From Vulcanimicrobiota bacterium (GTDB lineage Bacteria; Vulcanimicrobiota; Vulcanimicrobiia; Vulcanimicrobiales; Vulcanimicrobiaceae), in contig JASHXG010000241.1 of the NCBI GenBank assembly GCA_030043675.1, positions 1 through 9,460 of the forward strand: a DNA stretch of 9,460 nucleotides, read 5' to 3'. Every line of letters begins with the position of its first letter. Position 1 is the first letter of the stretch. Below, in pieces: positions 1 to 6,496 of this stretch. The notes beneath the pieces are model-generated. The model saw only the letters and a program-made list of their open reading frames with translations, searched no databases and was not told the origin of the DNA. The position numbers and the translations under genes were made by a program.

Positions 1-704
1 AAAAACAGCACGAACGTCTGGAGCATGATCAATCCGAAAAAGATCAGCGTGCGAGCGACGAAGACCACGATGAAGTCGTGCCAGTCGCGAACATGCGCGT
101 GCTCTTCGTCGTCGTCGTAGACGCCCTCGCCGATGCCCAGCAGCGTGAGTCCGCCCAGCGCCATGATCGCGGCGACCACCAGAAAAGTATAGCTAGGATC
201 CGGCATTGCTCCGGCGATGCCGAAGCCCAGCACCGCTCCCGCCAGCGTCGTCACCCCGCGGACGCCCGAGACGGCGCCCCAATCGCGCCGCGGCACCGAT
301 TCGGGCAACAGGGCCTGATAGGCGCAGAGCGCCAGGTTCGATCCGATCGCTGCGAGGATCAGGAACGCGGCGAACCATATCAGCGAGCCGGGATACGCGA
401 GCGCGACGAGCGCCACCACGTCGATGAGAAGGCCCACGGCGACGAACGCGCGGCGCGAGCCGCCGCGCCGCCGCAATGCATCCGAAAGCCATCCGCCCAG
501 CGGCGGGACGAACACCGTTGCGAGCGAGGAGATGCTGACCAGCACGGCCAGGATGAAGACGTGATTCCCCGGCGCCAGCCGAAGTGTCTCGGCCGGCACC
601 GCGATCGTCATCAGCGCCGTGTCCTGAAATATCAACGGCAACCACAGCGCGTTGAGCATGACCCACGCACCGATTTCGCGCGCGCGGGGCGAAGCAATTC
701 TCAC
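1..704 (-). CDS. MFS family transporter, N-terminal part (cut by window edge)
   Basis: This is an integral membrane transporter of the major facilitator superfamily; the substrate is unknown. Reading the minus strand from a GTG at 704 gives 234 open codons up to the window edge, about half of a usual 400-450-residue MFS protein. Hydrophobic segments lie near residues 13-36, 48-70, 86-105 and 107-128, with more beyond. The loop at residues 70-85 (GGWLSDALRRRGGSRR) matches MFS motif A between helices 2 and 3. An acidic cytoplasmic stretch (YDDDEEHAH) precedes a new hydrophobic segment, as expected for the central loop. An in-frame TAA just upstream limits the start to GTG 704 or the Met at residue 16 (ATG 659-657); no strong ribosome site separates them. 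The start lies 15 bases after the lipoprotein stop, so the two are probably co-transcribed. A role in tryptophan or kynurenine transport is possible only by proximity. Confidence 0.85.
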   Translation of the reverse strand, partial: MRIASPRAREIGAWVMLNALWLPLIFQDTALMTIAVPAETLRLAPGNHVFILAVLVSISSLATVFVPPLGGWLSDALRRRGGSRRAFVAVGLLIDVVALVALAYPGSLIWFAAFLILAAIGSNLALCAYQALLPESVPRRDWGAVSGVRGVTTLAGAVLGFGIAGAMPDPSYTFLVVAAIMALGGLTLLGIGEGVYDDDEEHAHVRDWHDFIVVFVARTLIFFGLIMLQTFVLF

Positions 705-719
705 GAGTGACCCGTAACG

Positions 720-1406
720 TTACTGCTTGACGGCGTCGATCAACACGATCCCGCGGCCACCGAAGTCGCGTAACTCACCGAGCGCCGCTACCGCGGCCCC
801 GATCGGCGTGTCCGGGCTCGTCGCCTCGGTGAGAGTGAATCCCGTCTGTTTCTTGGTTTGCGCATCGATCGGATCGCGCAGCGTTCGCGGCAGAAGCTTG
901 AACTTCCCGATCACGCTCAGCATGGGTCCGGCCTTTTCGTCGAGCGTTTGAGGATCGACCGTCATCACGACGACGCCGTGGCGTTTACCATTCTCGGTGC
1001 CCTCGAAGGCGACAAAGTCGACACCCAGTTGGCGGGTGTGGGTGCGCACGGCCTCGACGCCGTTTCCGCTCAACGCAACCGTGTAACCGGTGGGCGGATG
1101 CGCGGTTAGGTCTTGAAGCCACCCTTCGAGCGCAGGCATCATCGCCTGTGTCCCAGCGACGACATCGTGACCGTCGTAGGTCCCCGCCCCCTCCGCGAAG
1201 ACGGCACTATTGGCGACTCCAGGGCGCGCGGAGATCGTGCTATGCCAGGCGTGCGCCGAAAGCACCTCGGCGCCGGCGAAGAGCGGAAAGGTGATCGGAT
1301 CGGTCGCGCTCGGGCCGGGACTCTGGGACGACTCTCCGTGACCGCCGCCCGAGCAAGCCCCCAAAACGCAAACAGCCGCGAGCGCGGCGAGGCATGATCG
1401 CATCAT
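720..1406 (-). CDS. Putative lipoprotein of unknown function
   Basis: I do not recognise a family. The 228-residue product starts MMRSCLAALAAVCVLGAC: a short basic n-region, a hydrophobic core and a lipobox L15-G16-A17-C18. This predicts signal peptidase II cleavage and lipid attachment at Cys18, followed by a Gly/Ser/Pro linker to about residue 40. The remaining ~185 residues look like a soluble exported domain without transmembrane segments or an obvious catalytic motif. The frame stays open upstream to 1877, but that extension is antisense to the dioxygenase gene and would bury the signal peptide, so I place the start at the tandem ATGs at 1406 or 1403. A GGAG sits directly against the first ATG and 3 bases from the second; neither spacing is ideal. 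The gene is divergent from the tryptophan dioxygenase and lies just upstream of the MFS gene, probably in one transcript with it. Confidence 0.75.
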   Translation of the reverse strand: MMRSCLAALAAVCVLGACSGGGHGESSQSPGPSATDPITFPLFAGAEVLSAHAWHSTISARPGVANSAVFAEGAGTYDGHDVVAGTQAMMPALEGWLQDLTAHPPTGYTVALSGNGVEAVRTHTRQLGVDFVAFEGTENGKRHGVVVMTVDPQTLDEKAGPMLSVIGKFKLLPRTLRDPIDAQTKKQTGFTLTEATSPDTPIGAAVAALGELRDFGGRGIVLIDAVKQ

Positions 1407-1463
1407 CTCCGCAGGCGGATTCGAGGAGAACCTCGCCGCCCCCCGTAAGGCAGCAAGCCACGC
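1407..1463. promoter_or_regulatory. Divergent intergenic region with imperfect hairpin
   Basis: These 57 bases separate the start codons of two divergent genes, so they, or the adjoining gene ends, must hold both promoters. I see no convincing -35/-10 pair. An inverted repeat spans 1414-1440: GGCGG (1414-1418) and CGAGG (1422-1426) pair with CCTCG (1431-1435) and CCGCC (1436-1440), giving ten base pairs with a three-base bulge (1419-1421) and an AGAA loop (1427-1430). It would lie in the 5' leader of either transcript, or could be a protein-binding operator. A weak AAGG (1447-1450), 13 bases before the dioxygenase ATG, is the only ribosome-site candidate on the plus side. Confidence 0.5.
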
Positions 1464-2240
1464 ATGAGCCGTCCCCTTTCTTACGGATCGTACCTCAAGA
1501 TCGACGAGCTGCTCGCATTGCAGCAGCCGCTTTCCCGGCCTGCCCACCACGACGAGATGCTTTTCATCGTCATTCATCAGGTATACGAGCTGTGGTTCAA
1601 ACAGCTTTTGCACGAAATCGATGCGGCGATGGTCGCACTCGATCGCGACGACCTTCTGCGCGTCGGCAAGCTCTTTCGTCGCATCCATGCCATTCAGCGC
1701 TTGCTCGAGGAGCAGGTCGACATCCTCGAAACCATGACGCCGCAAGAGTTCAATCAGTTTCGCGACAACCTCAATCCGGCGAGCGGCTTTCAGTCGGTAC
1801 AGTTCCGCGAGCTGGAGTTCGCCTGCGGCTTGCGCCGCACCGAGATCCTGCAATGGGTCGAGCTCGATGAGGCGCATCGCGCGCGGCTGGAGCGGCGCCT
1901 ACGCGAGCCCTCCCTTTACGACCACGCCAAAGCTCTGCTGGCGCGCCGTGGCTTCGCCGCCGAATCCGCAGATGAGTTAGTCGAAAGCTATCGGCAGATC
2001 TACTCGGATGAAGCGCGCTACTACGATCTCCATCTGCTGCTCGAAGAGCTGATCGAGTTCGACGAACGCTTTCTGCTCTGGCGCGGACGGCACGTGCGGA
2101 TGGTCGAGCGGATGATCGGCAACAAGCGCGGCACCGGCGGCTCATCGGGCGCCGAATATCTTTCACGCACGCTGGACCAGCGGTTCTTCCCGGAGCTGTG
2201 GGCGGTGCGCACGCAGCTAGGAACGGGTACGTACGCATGA
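1464..2240 (+). CDS. kynA: Tryptophan 2,3-dioxygenase
   Basis: This cytoplasmic haem enzyme uses O2 to open the indole ring of L-tryptophan, giving N-formylkynurenine, the first step of the kynurenine pathway. The 258-residue protein carries the family signatures from start to end: LSYGSYLKIDELLALQQPLS, HDEMLFIVIHQVYELWFKQ, NPASGFQSVQFRELE and GTGGSSG. By position against the characterised Xanthomonas and human enzymes (from memory), Y7, F34 and H38 line the active site, F96 and R100 contact substrate, H210 is the axial haem ligand and T224 lies in the GTGGSSG loop. F96 matches the human Phe rather than the Xanthomonas Tyr. The protein is short for the family (usually about 280-300), beginning almost at the first conserved motif and lacking about 13 residues between R100 and H210. 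The start is the only ATG that keeps the conserved N-terminus. The stop overlaps the next start by four bases. Confidence 0.96.
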   Translation: MSRPLSYGSYLKIDELLALQQPLSRPAHHDEMLFIVIHQVYELWFKQLLHEIDAAMVALDRDDLLRVGKLFRRIHAIQRLLEEQVDILETMTPQEFNQFRDNLNPASGFQSVQFRELEFACGLRRTEILQWVELDEAHRARLERRLREPSLYDHAKALLARRGFAAESADELVESYRQIYSDEARYYDLHLLLEELIEFDERFLLWRGRHVRMVERMIGNKRGTGGSSGAEYLSRTLDQRFFPELWAVRTQLGTGTYA

Positions 2241-3400
2241 CGCAGCTCTCTCCCGGGACCGGTGCGTCGCAGGCCAAGGGCCGCGACGAGTTTCCGATTC
2301 TCGCGAATTCGACTTACCTCGTAAGCCATTCGATGGGCGCGGCGCCGTTGGGCGCGAAGTCAGCTCTAGAGTCGTACTGGAACGAGTGGGCGACCGATGG
2401 GCCCGAAGCCTGGACGCGCTGGCTGCCGCGCATCGGCGAGATCGCCGATGGGATCGGCACCCTCATCGGCGCACCGCCCGGCAGCGTCTTTTTGGGGCCG
2501 AACGTGTCGGTGTTGCAGGCGGCGCTGGCGACCTGCATCGACTTCGATCGCGAGCGCAACGAGGTCGTCTACGAGGCGCTGCAGTTCCCTTCACTCACGT
2601 ACGTATGGCGCGAATGGGAACGGTACGGCGCACGGATCAGCGTGATCGATTCCGACGACGGACGGACGATTCCGACCCAACGCATCGTGGAAGCCATCGG
2701 CGAGCAGACTGCGCTCGCAGTGATCTCGCACGCCTACTACATCTCGGGTGCAATCGCCGACGTGCGCGCCATCCAAGAGCATTGCCGTAACGTGGGCGCG
2801 CTGCTTTGCGTCGACGCGTATCAGACGACCGGCGTGTATCCGTATGACGTCACCGCGTGGAATCTCGATCTCGTCACGGGGGGCTCGCATAAGTGGCTCT
2901 GCGGCGGCCCCGGATGCGGCTGGCTCTACGTCAAGCCGTCCCTGCGCGGCCAGCTTCATCCCTCGGTGACGGGCTGGATGGCGCACGAGCGGCCGTTCGC
3001 CTTCGAGTCGGCACCGATCGTCTACGCGCCATCGATGTATCGATTCGGCCACGGCACGCCGACCATTCCCGGTTACGTCGTCGCCCAGCCCGGGCACGAT
3101 CTGATTCGCGAGATCGGCATCGACCAGATACGCGCGCACAACGTGCAGTTGACCGAGCGGATTGCGGCGATGGCGCTCGAGCGAGGGCTGCGCGTGAACA
3201 CGCCGCTTGAAGCCGATCGCCGGACCGGCTGGGTCGGCCTCGACTTCGAAGGCGCCGAAATCGCCTACCAACAGCTGATTGCGCAACGCGTCTTCGTCGA
3301 TTATCGGCCGGGCTGCGGCATTCGCGTTGGTCCGCATTTCTATACGACCGACGAGGAAATCGGCGCCTTCTTCGACGCGCTCGACGCCATTCGCCGGTAG
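2237..3400 (+). CDS. kynU: Kynureninase-like PLP-dependent enzyme (fold type I)
   Basis: The likely role is hydrolysis of L-kynurenine to anthranilate and L-alanine with pyridoxal phosphate. The 387-residue protein has the expected order: an N-terminal NSTYLVSHSMGAAP segment comparable to the GNSLG region, D193 (CVDAYQTTG) to pair with the pyridine nitrogen, the Schiff-base lysine K219 in GGSHKWLCGGPG, then GWMAHE with W247 and H250, and RFGHGTPTIPG with G273-T274-P275. The GW-x-x-H plus GTP-x-x combination is typical of kynureninases, but the lysine motif is SHK, as in other class V aminotransferase-fold enzymes, where classical kynureninases have YK. The length is slightly below the usual ~415. 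I chose ATG 2237, which forms an ATGA overlap with the dioxygenase stop; AGGAA lies 13 bases upstream. The overlap with tryptophan dioxygenase is the strongest functional clue. A different class V enzyme, such as a lyase or epimerase, remains possible. Confidence 0.82.
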   Translation: MTQLSPGTGASQAKGRDEFPILANSTYLVSHSMGAAPLGAKSALESYWNEWATDGPEAWTRWLPRIGEIADGIGTLIGAPPGSVFLGPNVSVLQAALATCIDFDRERNEVVYEALQFPSLTYVWREWERYGARISVIDSDDGRTIPTQRIVEAIGEQTALAVISHAYYISGAIADVRAIQEHCRNVGALLCVDAYQTTGVYPYDVTAWNLDLVTGGSHKWLCGGPGCGWLYVKPSLRGQLHPSVTGWMAHERPFAFESAPIVYAPSMYRFGHGTPTIPGYVVAQPGHDLIREIGIDQIRAHNVQLTERIAAMALERGLRVNTPLEADRRTGWVGLDFEGAEIAYQQLIAQRVFVDYRPGCGIRVGPHFYTTDEEIGAFFDALDAIRR

Positions 3401-3413
3401 CCATCGTGCGGCG

Positions 3414-5111
3414 ATGCTGATCGCACTCTGGCGTTGGTTACTGCTGCTCGTCGCGGCGGCCGCAGTCGTCTTCTCGCTGGTCGATATCGTCGAGCCGTCG
3501 AATGCCGGAGACTTCGGACTGTCGCTCTCGCCGGTGCATGGCCAACCAGGCGTATATGCGATAAAAACCCTGAGTAACCCGGCCGCGCGAGCGGGGCTGT
3601 CGCCGGGCGACACGGTTCGCCTGCCGGCTTCCGAATACGTGCGATGCGCGCGTTTCGCTCGCGCGGGCGAACGCTGTTCGCTCGAGGTCGCGCGTGCGGG
3701 AAGCCTGCGAAGCGTCACGCTCATCGCGCAGCCCGCTCCGGTCGCCGAATGGGTGCGGCTCTTGCAGACCGTGCTCCGGCTTTCATTTCTTGCCTTAGGC
3801 GGTCTGGTCGCGTGGCGCTGGTTCGAAAATCCGGCGGCACGTGCGCTCGCGACGATGCTGGTAGCCTTCGGCCTGGCGATGACGCTCACCGGGGTTCTCT
3901 TGCGGACGGGGTGGGGCGGCACGACCATCCCGATCGTTAATGCCGCCTGCTTCGTGGCCGGGAGCGCCGCCGCCGTCTATTTCGCGACGCTCTTTCCAAC
4001 GCGTGCCGACGACGACGTCAGGGTCCTGCTTCGACGCTTCTGCGTGCCGATCGGCGTCGTCGCCATCGCCTGCCTGCCGGCGCAATCCACTTCGCTCACT
4101 CTCTGGGCGGCCGTTATCCCCATAGCCGGACTGATCTACTTTACGGTCGCGACGGTGATCAGTTTGGGCATCTCGTTTGCACGCGCGCAGCCGGCGGATC
4201 GCCCACGGATGCTATGGGTGCTGTCCAGCTTCGGGGCCGGCTTCGTTGCCCTCGCGGTGGGTATCGCGCAACAGTTGGCGGGACAAAGCGACTGGGCGTC
4301 ATTCGGACTCCTAGCGCTACCGTTCGGCCTCACGTATGTGATCGCGCGCCATCGCGTCTTCGGCATCGCGTTCGTGGTCAACCGTGCCGTCGTCTACGCC
4401 GGCGTCTCGCTCGTCGTCGTTGCGACGTTTTTGGTCGTGGAGTGGCTGTTCTCGCAGGTCTTCGTCAACGTCAGCCGCACCACAAATCTGGCTCTACAGC
4501 TCGGCGTCGCGCTGGTGCTCGGTTTTGCGATCCGTCCAATCCACGCGCGCGTCGATCGCGTCGTCGACGACGTGTTGTTTCGAGCGCGCCATCTTGCCGA
4601 GGCGGCGATCCGGCGGTTCGCCCACGAAGCGAATCTCGTGACCGATACCGATGACTTGCTGGACAAGACGCTCGAGGTGCTCTCGAGAGACGCGGATGCC
4701 AGCGCCGCCGCAATCTACCGCCGCGGTCGCGACGGCATCTACGAGCCGGTACGTTCGAACTTCGCCGCTGCCGCACCGGTGAGTGAGAACGACTGGGCGC
4801 TGCTCGAAATGCGAGCCTGGCACCAACCCCTAGAAATGCACGATGGACGGTCGCGTCTACCCGGCGACATCGTCTTTCCGATGACCGTCCGCGGCCGGCT
4901 TGCGGGCGCCGTTGTCTGCGCGCTCAAGCGCAGCGGTGAAGCTTACGCGCCCGACGAGCGAGATGCCGTTCGCGTGCTCGCGCATGAGGTCGGCCTCGCG
5001 CTGGACGCGCTGGAGGTGAGGAGCCTGCGGCGCGAGTTGGCGCGCATCGCCGAAGAACCCGCCTCATCCGAGGACGTGCGCGAACGGCTGCGCAAGATAG
5101 CCGATGAATGA
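3414..5111 (+). CDS. PDZ-like / multi-TM / GAF-domain membrane protein, sensor-like without kinase domain
   Basis: This 565-residue protein looks like the sensory half of a membrane receptor. A first transmembrane helix (about 2-23) is followed by a PDZ-like domain (about 31-105, with NPAARAGLSPGDTV, the peptide-binding-domain signature). About nine hydrophobic helices follow between 118 and 375 (near 120-136, 144-163, 172-194, 207-222, 229-255, 265-287, 293-312, 325-349 and 358-375). A linker (VDDVLFRARHLAEAAIRRFAHEA) leads to a GAF-like domain at about 411-533 and a charged C-terminal tail. No histidine-kinase, GGDEF, phosphatase or DNA-binding domain follows; the stop overlaps the next gene by ATGA. 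The frame is open back to 3279 inside kynU, but ATG 3414 begins directly with the first membrane helix, 13 bases after the kynU stop. The ligand and partner are unknown. Its position suggests sensing linked to kynurenine metabolism or to the MATE pump, by inference only. Confidence 0.8.
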   Translation: MLIALWRWLLLLVAAAAVVFSLVDIVEPSNAGDFGLSLSPVHGQPGVYAIKTLSNPAARAGLSPGDTVRLPASEYVRCARFARAGERCSLEVARAGSLRSVTLIAQPAPVAEWVRLLQTVLRLSFLALGGLVAWRWFENPAARALATMLVAFGLAMTLTGVLLRTGWGGTTIPIVNAACFVAGSAAAVYFATLFPTRADDDVRVLLRRFCVPIGVVAIACLPAQSTSLTLWAAVIPIAGLIYFTVATVISLGISFARAQPADRPRMLWVLSSFGAGFVALAVGIAQQLAGQSDWASFGLLALPFGLTYVIARHRVFGIAFVVNRAVVYAGVSLVVVATFLVVEWLFSQVFVNVSRTTNLALQLGVALVLGFAIRPIHARVDRVVDDVLFRARHLAEAAIRRFAHEANLVTDTDDLLDKTLEVLSRDADASAAAIYRRGRDGIYEPVRSNFAAAAPVSENDWALLEMRAWHQPLEMHDGRSRLPGDIVFPMTVRGRLAGAVVCALKRSGEAYAPDERDAVRVLAHEVGLALDALEVRSLRRELARIAEEPASSEDVRERLRKIADE

Positions 5112-6445
5112 TCGTCGACCATACCCGGACAGGCGCCGCGTTCCGGCGCCTTTCGCTTCCGGTTGCCGTGCAGATGCTCGGCGACCAGCTTCTGGGAGTG
5201 GTCGATACGATTGCGATCGGCAGCCTCGGCGCGGTGGCGCTGGCCGGTGCGACCGCCGCCAACGCGCTCTTCATCGCGCTGGCCTTCGGCATCTTCGGTT
5301 TGATGAGCGGCACGTCGATCATCGCCGCGCAGCGGATCGGCGCGCACGACACCGACGGGTTCGCGCGCACCGTGCGCGCCGGCGCGGTTGGCGCGCTGCT
5401 GGCCGCAATCGCGTGCTTCGCCGCGAGCCTGCCGGCCGGCCGGCCCGCGATTCATTTGATGGTAGGGAATCTGACAAGTGCCGACGCGAGCGCGATCTAT
5501 CTGATCCTGCGCTGCGCTTCGATTATTCCGATCGCCATCTCGGGAACGCTAATCGTCGGCCTGGGCGCGGCCGGAAACCGTCAGCTCGGCGTGCTGGTGC
5601 TCATCCTGATCAACCTCGTGCACATTCCGCTGCTGCTGATGCTCGCGCTGGGATGGTGGACGCACCACCCGCTCGGCATCGCTGGAGCCGGCATTTCGTC
5701 GCTGCTCTCGGAGACGATCGCGGCAATCTTCGCAGTCGTCTACGTCGCGCGCCGGCCGATCTACGCCGTCTTCTCGCGCTGGACGTTTTCCTGGCGACTG
5801 GCGCGCGATTGCGCGTGGCTGGGAACGCCGGAGGCCGTCTTCCTCGTCGGCATTCTGCTGCCCGACGTCTTCATCATCGGCATGCTGGCGCGGCTGGGGC
5901 CGACGATCGTTTCCGCGTTTCGCGCACTCAACATCGTCTCGGACTTGACGTTCATCGTTCCGGTTCCGCTGCAAACCGCGACGCAGACCATCATCGGTCA
6001 GCGGCTGGGCGCGCGCGACATCGCGGGCGCGCGCTCGTTTCTGGCGCGCGCGCTACGCGTATCGGTTGCGACTGCCTTCGCGACGGGCGCGGTCGTGGCG
6101 GCGTTGGCATGGCCGCTGGGCTATGCCTTCACGCTGAACGCGACGGTCGCGAGCATTGCCGCGCTGCCGCTCGCGCTGCATATGCTGACCCTGCCCATCA
6201 AGGGCTGGGCGATGGTGGCGATGGCACCGATTCGCGCGTCGGGGGACACGCGCTTTTCGATGACGGTGGGACTCCTCTGCAGCGCGCTGGTCATTCCGTT
6301 CGCCTGGGTCGGCATCGAACATCTTCACCTGGGGCTGTACAGCGTGCCGCTGGGGTGGATCGCCGCCTGGACGGCGCGCGCCCTCCTCACGCAATGGAAG
6401 CTGCGCGAGGGCGAGTGGACGCGCCGCGAGTTGGTCGCTGCCTGA
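5108..6445 (+). CDS. MATE family efflux transporter
   Basis: This is a predicted cation-coupled multidrug/metabolite antiporter of the inner membrane. Its 445 residues match the usual MATE length and show two homologous halves. Each half carries the family's cytoplasmic motif after its second or third helix: AAQRIGAHD at 73-81 and IGQRLGARD at 296-304. A further conserved-looking RASGDTRFSM (375-384) precedes the last helices. Hydrophobic stretches fill nearly the whole length, consistent with 12 helices, ending in a charged tail from about residue 428. The start ATG 5108 overlaps the previous stop by four bases, indicating translational coupling. The substrate cannot be read from sequence; with a dioxygenase/kynureninase pair upstream, export of anthranilate or a related aromatic is a hypothesis. 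A long arginine-rich open frame (5104-6462) overlaps it and is a GC shadow. Confidence 0.92.
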   Translation: MIVDHTRTGAAFRRLSLPVAVQMLGDQLLGVVDTIAIGSLGAVALAGATAANALFIALAFGIFGLMSGTSIIAAQRIGAHDTDGFARTVRAGAVGALLAAIACFAASLPAGRPAIHLMVGNLTSADASAIYLILRCASIIPIAISGTLIVGLGAAGNRQLGVLVLILINLVHIPLLLMLALGWWTHHPLGIAGAGISSLLSETIAAIFAVVYVARRPIYAVFSRWTFSWRLARDCAWLGTPEAVFLVGILLPDVFIIGMLARLGPTIVSAFRALNIVSDLTFIVPVPLQTATQTIIGQRLGARDIAGARSFLARALRVSVATAFATGAVVAALAWPLGYAFTLNATVASIAALPLALHMLTLPIKGWAMVAMAPIRASGDTRFSMTVGLLCSALVIPFAWVGIEHLHLGLYSVPLGWIAAWTARALLTQWKLREGEWTRRELVAA

Positions 6446-6446
6446 T

Positions 6447-6470
6447 AGCAGCCCGCTGCTGAGGGTTTTT
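6447..6470 (+). terminator. Weak candidate intrinsic terminator after the MATE gene
   Basis: A short hairpin AGCAG (6447-6451), loop CCCG, CTGCT (6456-6460) starts two bases after the MATE stop. A run of five T follows at 6466-6470, separated from the stem by GAGGG. The stem is only five pairs and the spacer is long, so this is a modest candidate. It lies where an operon boundary would be expected. Confidence 0.35.
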
Positions 6471-6496
6471 CTTCCGGAGCGCCTAATTGCATCGCT

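Noticed and set aside
193..666. Minus-strand 157-codon frame in the MFS region
   Set aside because: The correct MFS frame is a different minus-strand frame, with helices and motif A; this one is an Arg/Ala-rich shadow.
1407..1877. N-terminal extension of the lipoprotein frame to 1877
   Set aside because: The extension is antisense to conserved dioxygenase coding sequence and would place the lipoprotein signal peptide internally.
2198..2236. Upstream ATG for kynU at 2198
   Set aside because: It adds 13 residues inside the dioxygenase; ATG 2237 gives the standard ATGA overlap and the expected N-terminus.
3279..3413. N-terminal extension of the sensor gene into kynU
   Set aside because: The extra 45 residues are Ser/Arg-rich and lie out of frame inside kynU; ATG 3414 starts directly with a membrane helix.
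2591..3928. 445-codon minus-strand open frame antisense to kynU and the sensor gene
   Set aside because: It crosses two well-supported genes and shows no recognisable motif; typical of GC-rich antisense frames.
5430..5446. GC-rich palindromic run of GCCGGC repeats
   Set aside because: It lies within MATE coding sequence and is explained by Ala/Gly/Arg/Pro codons in a GC-rich genome.
5104..6462. 452-codon plus-strand open frame, nearly coextensive with the MATE gene
   Set aside because: The translation is Arg/Ala-rich without hydrophobic helices or motifs; the overlapping frame is a clear MATE transporter. It is a GC-codon shadow.
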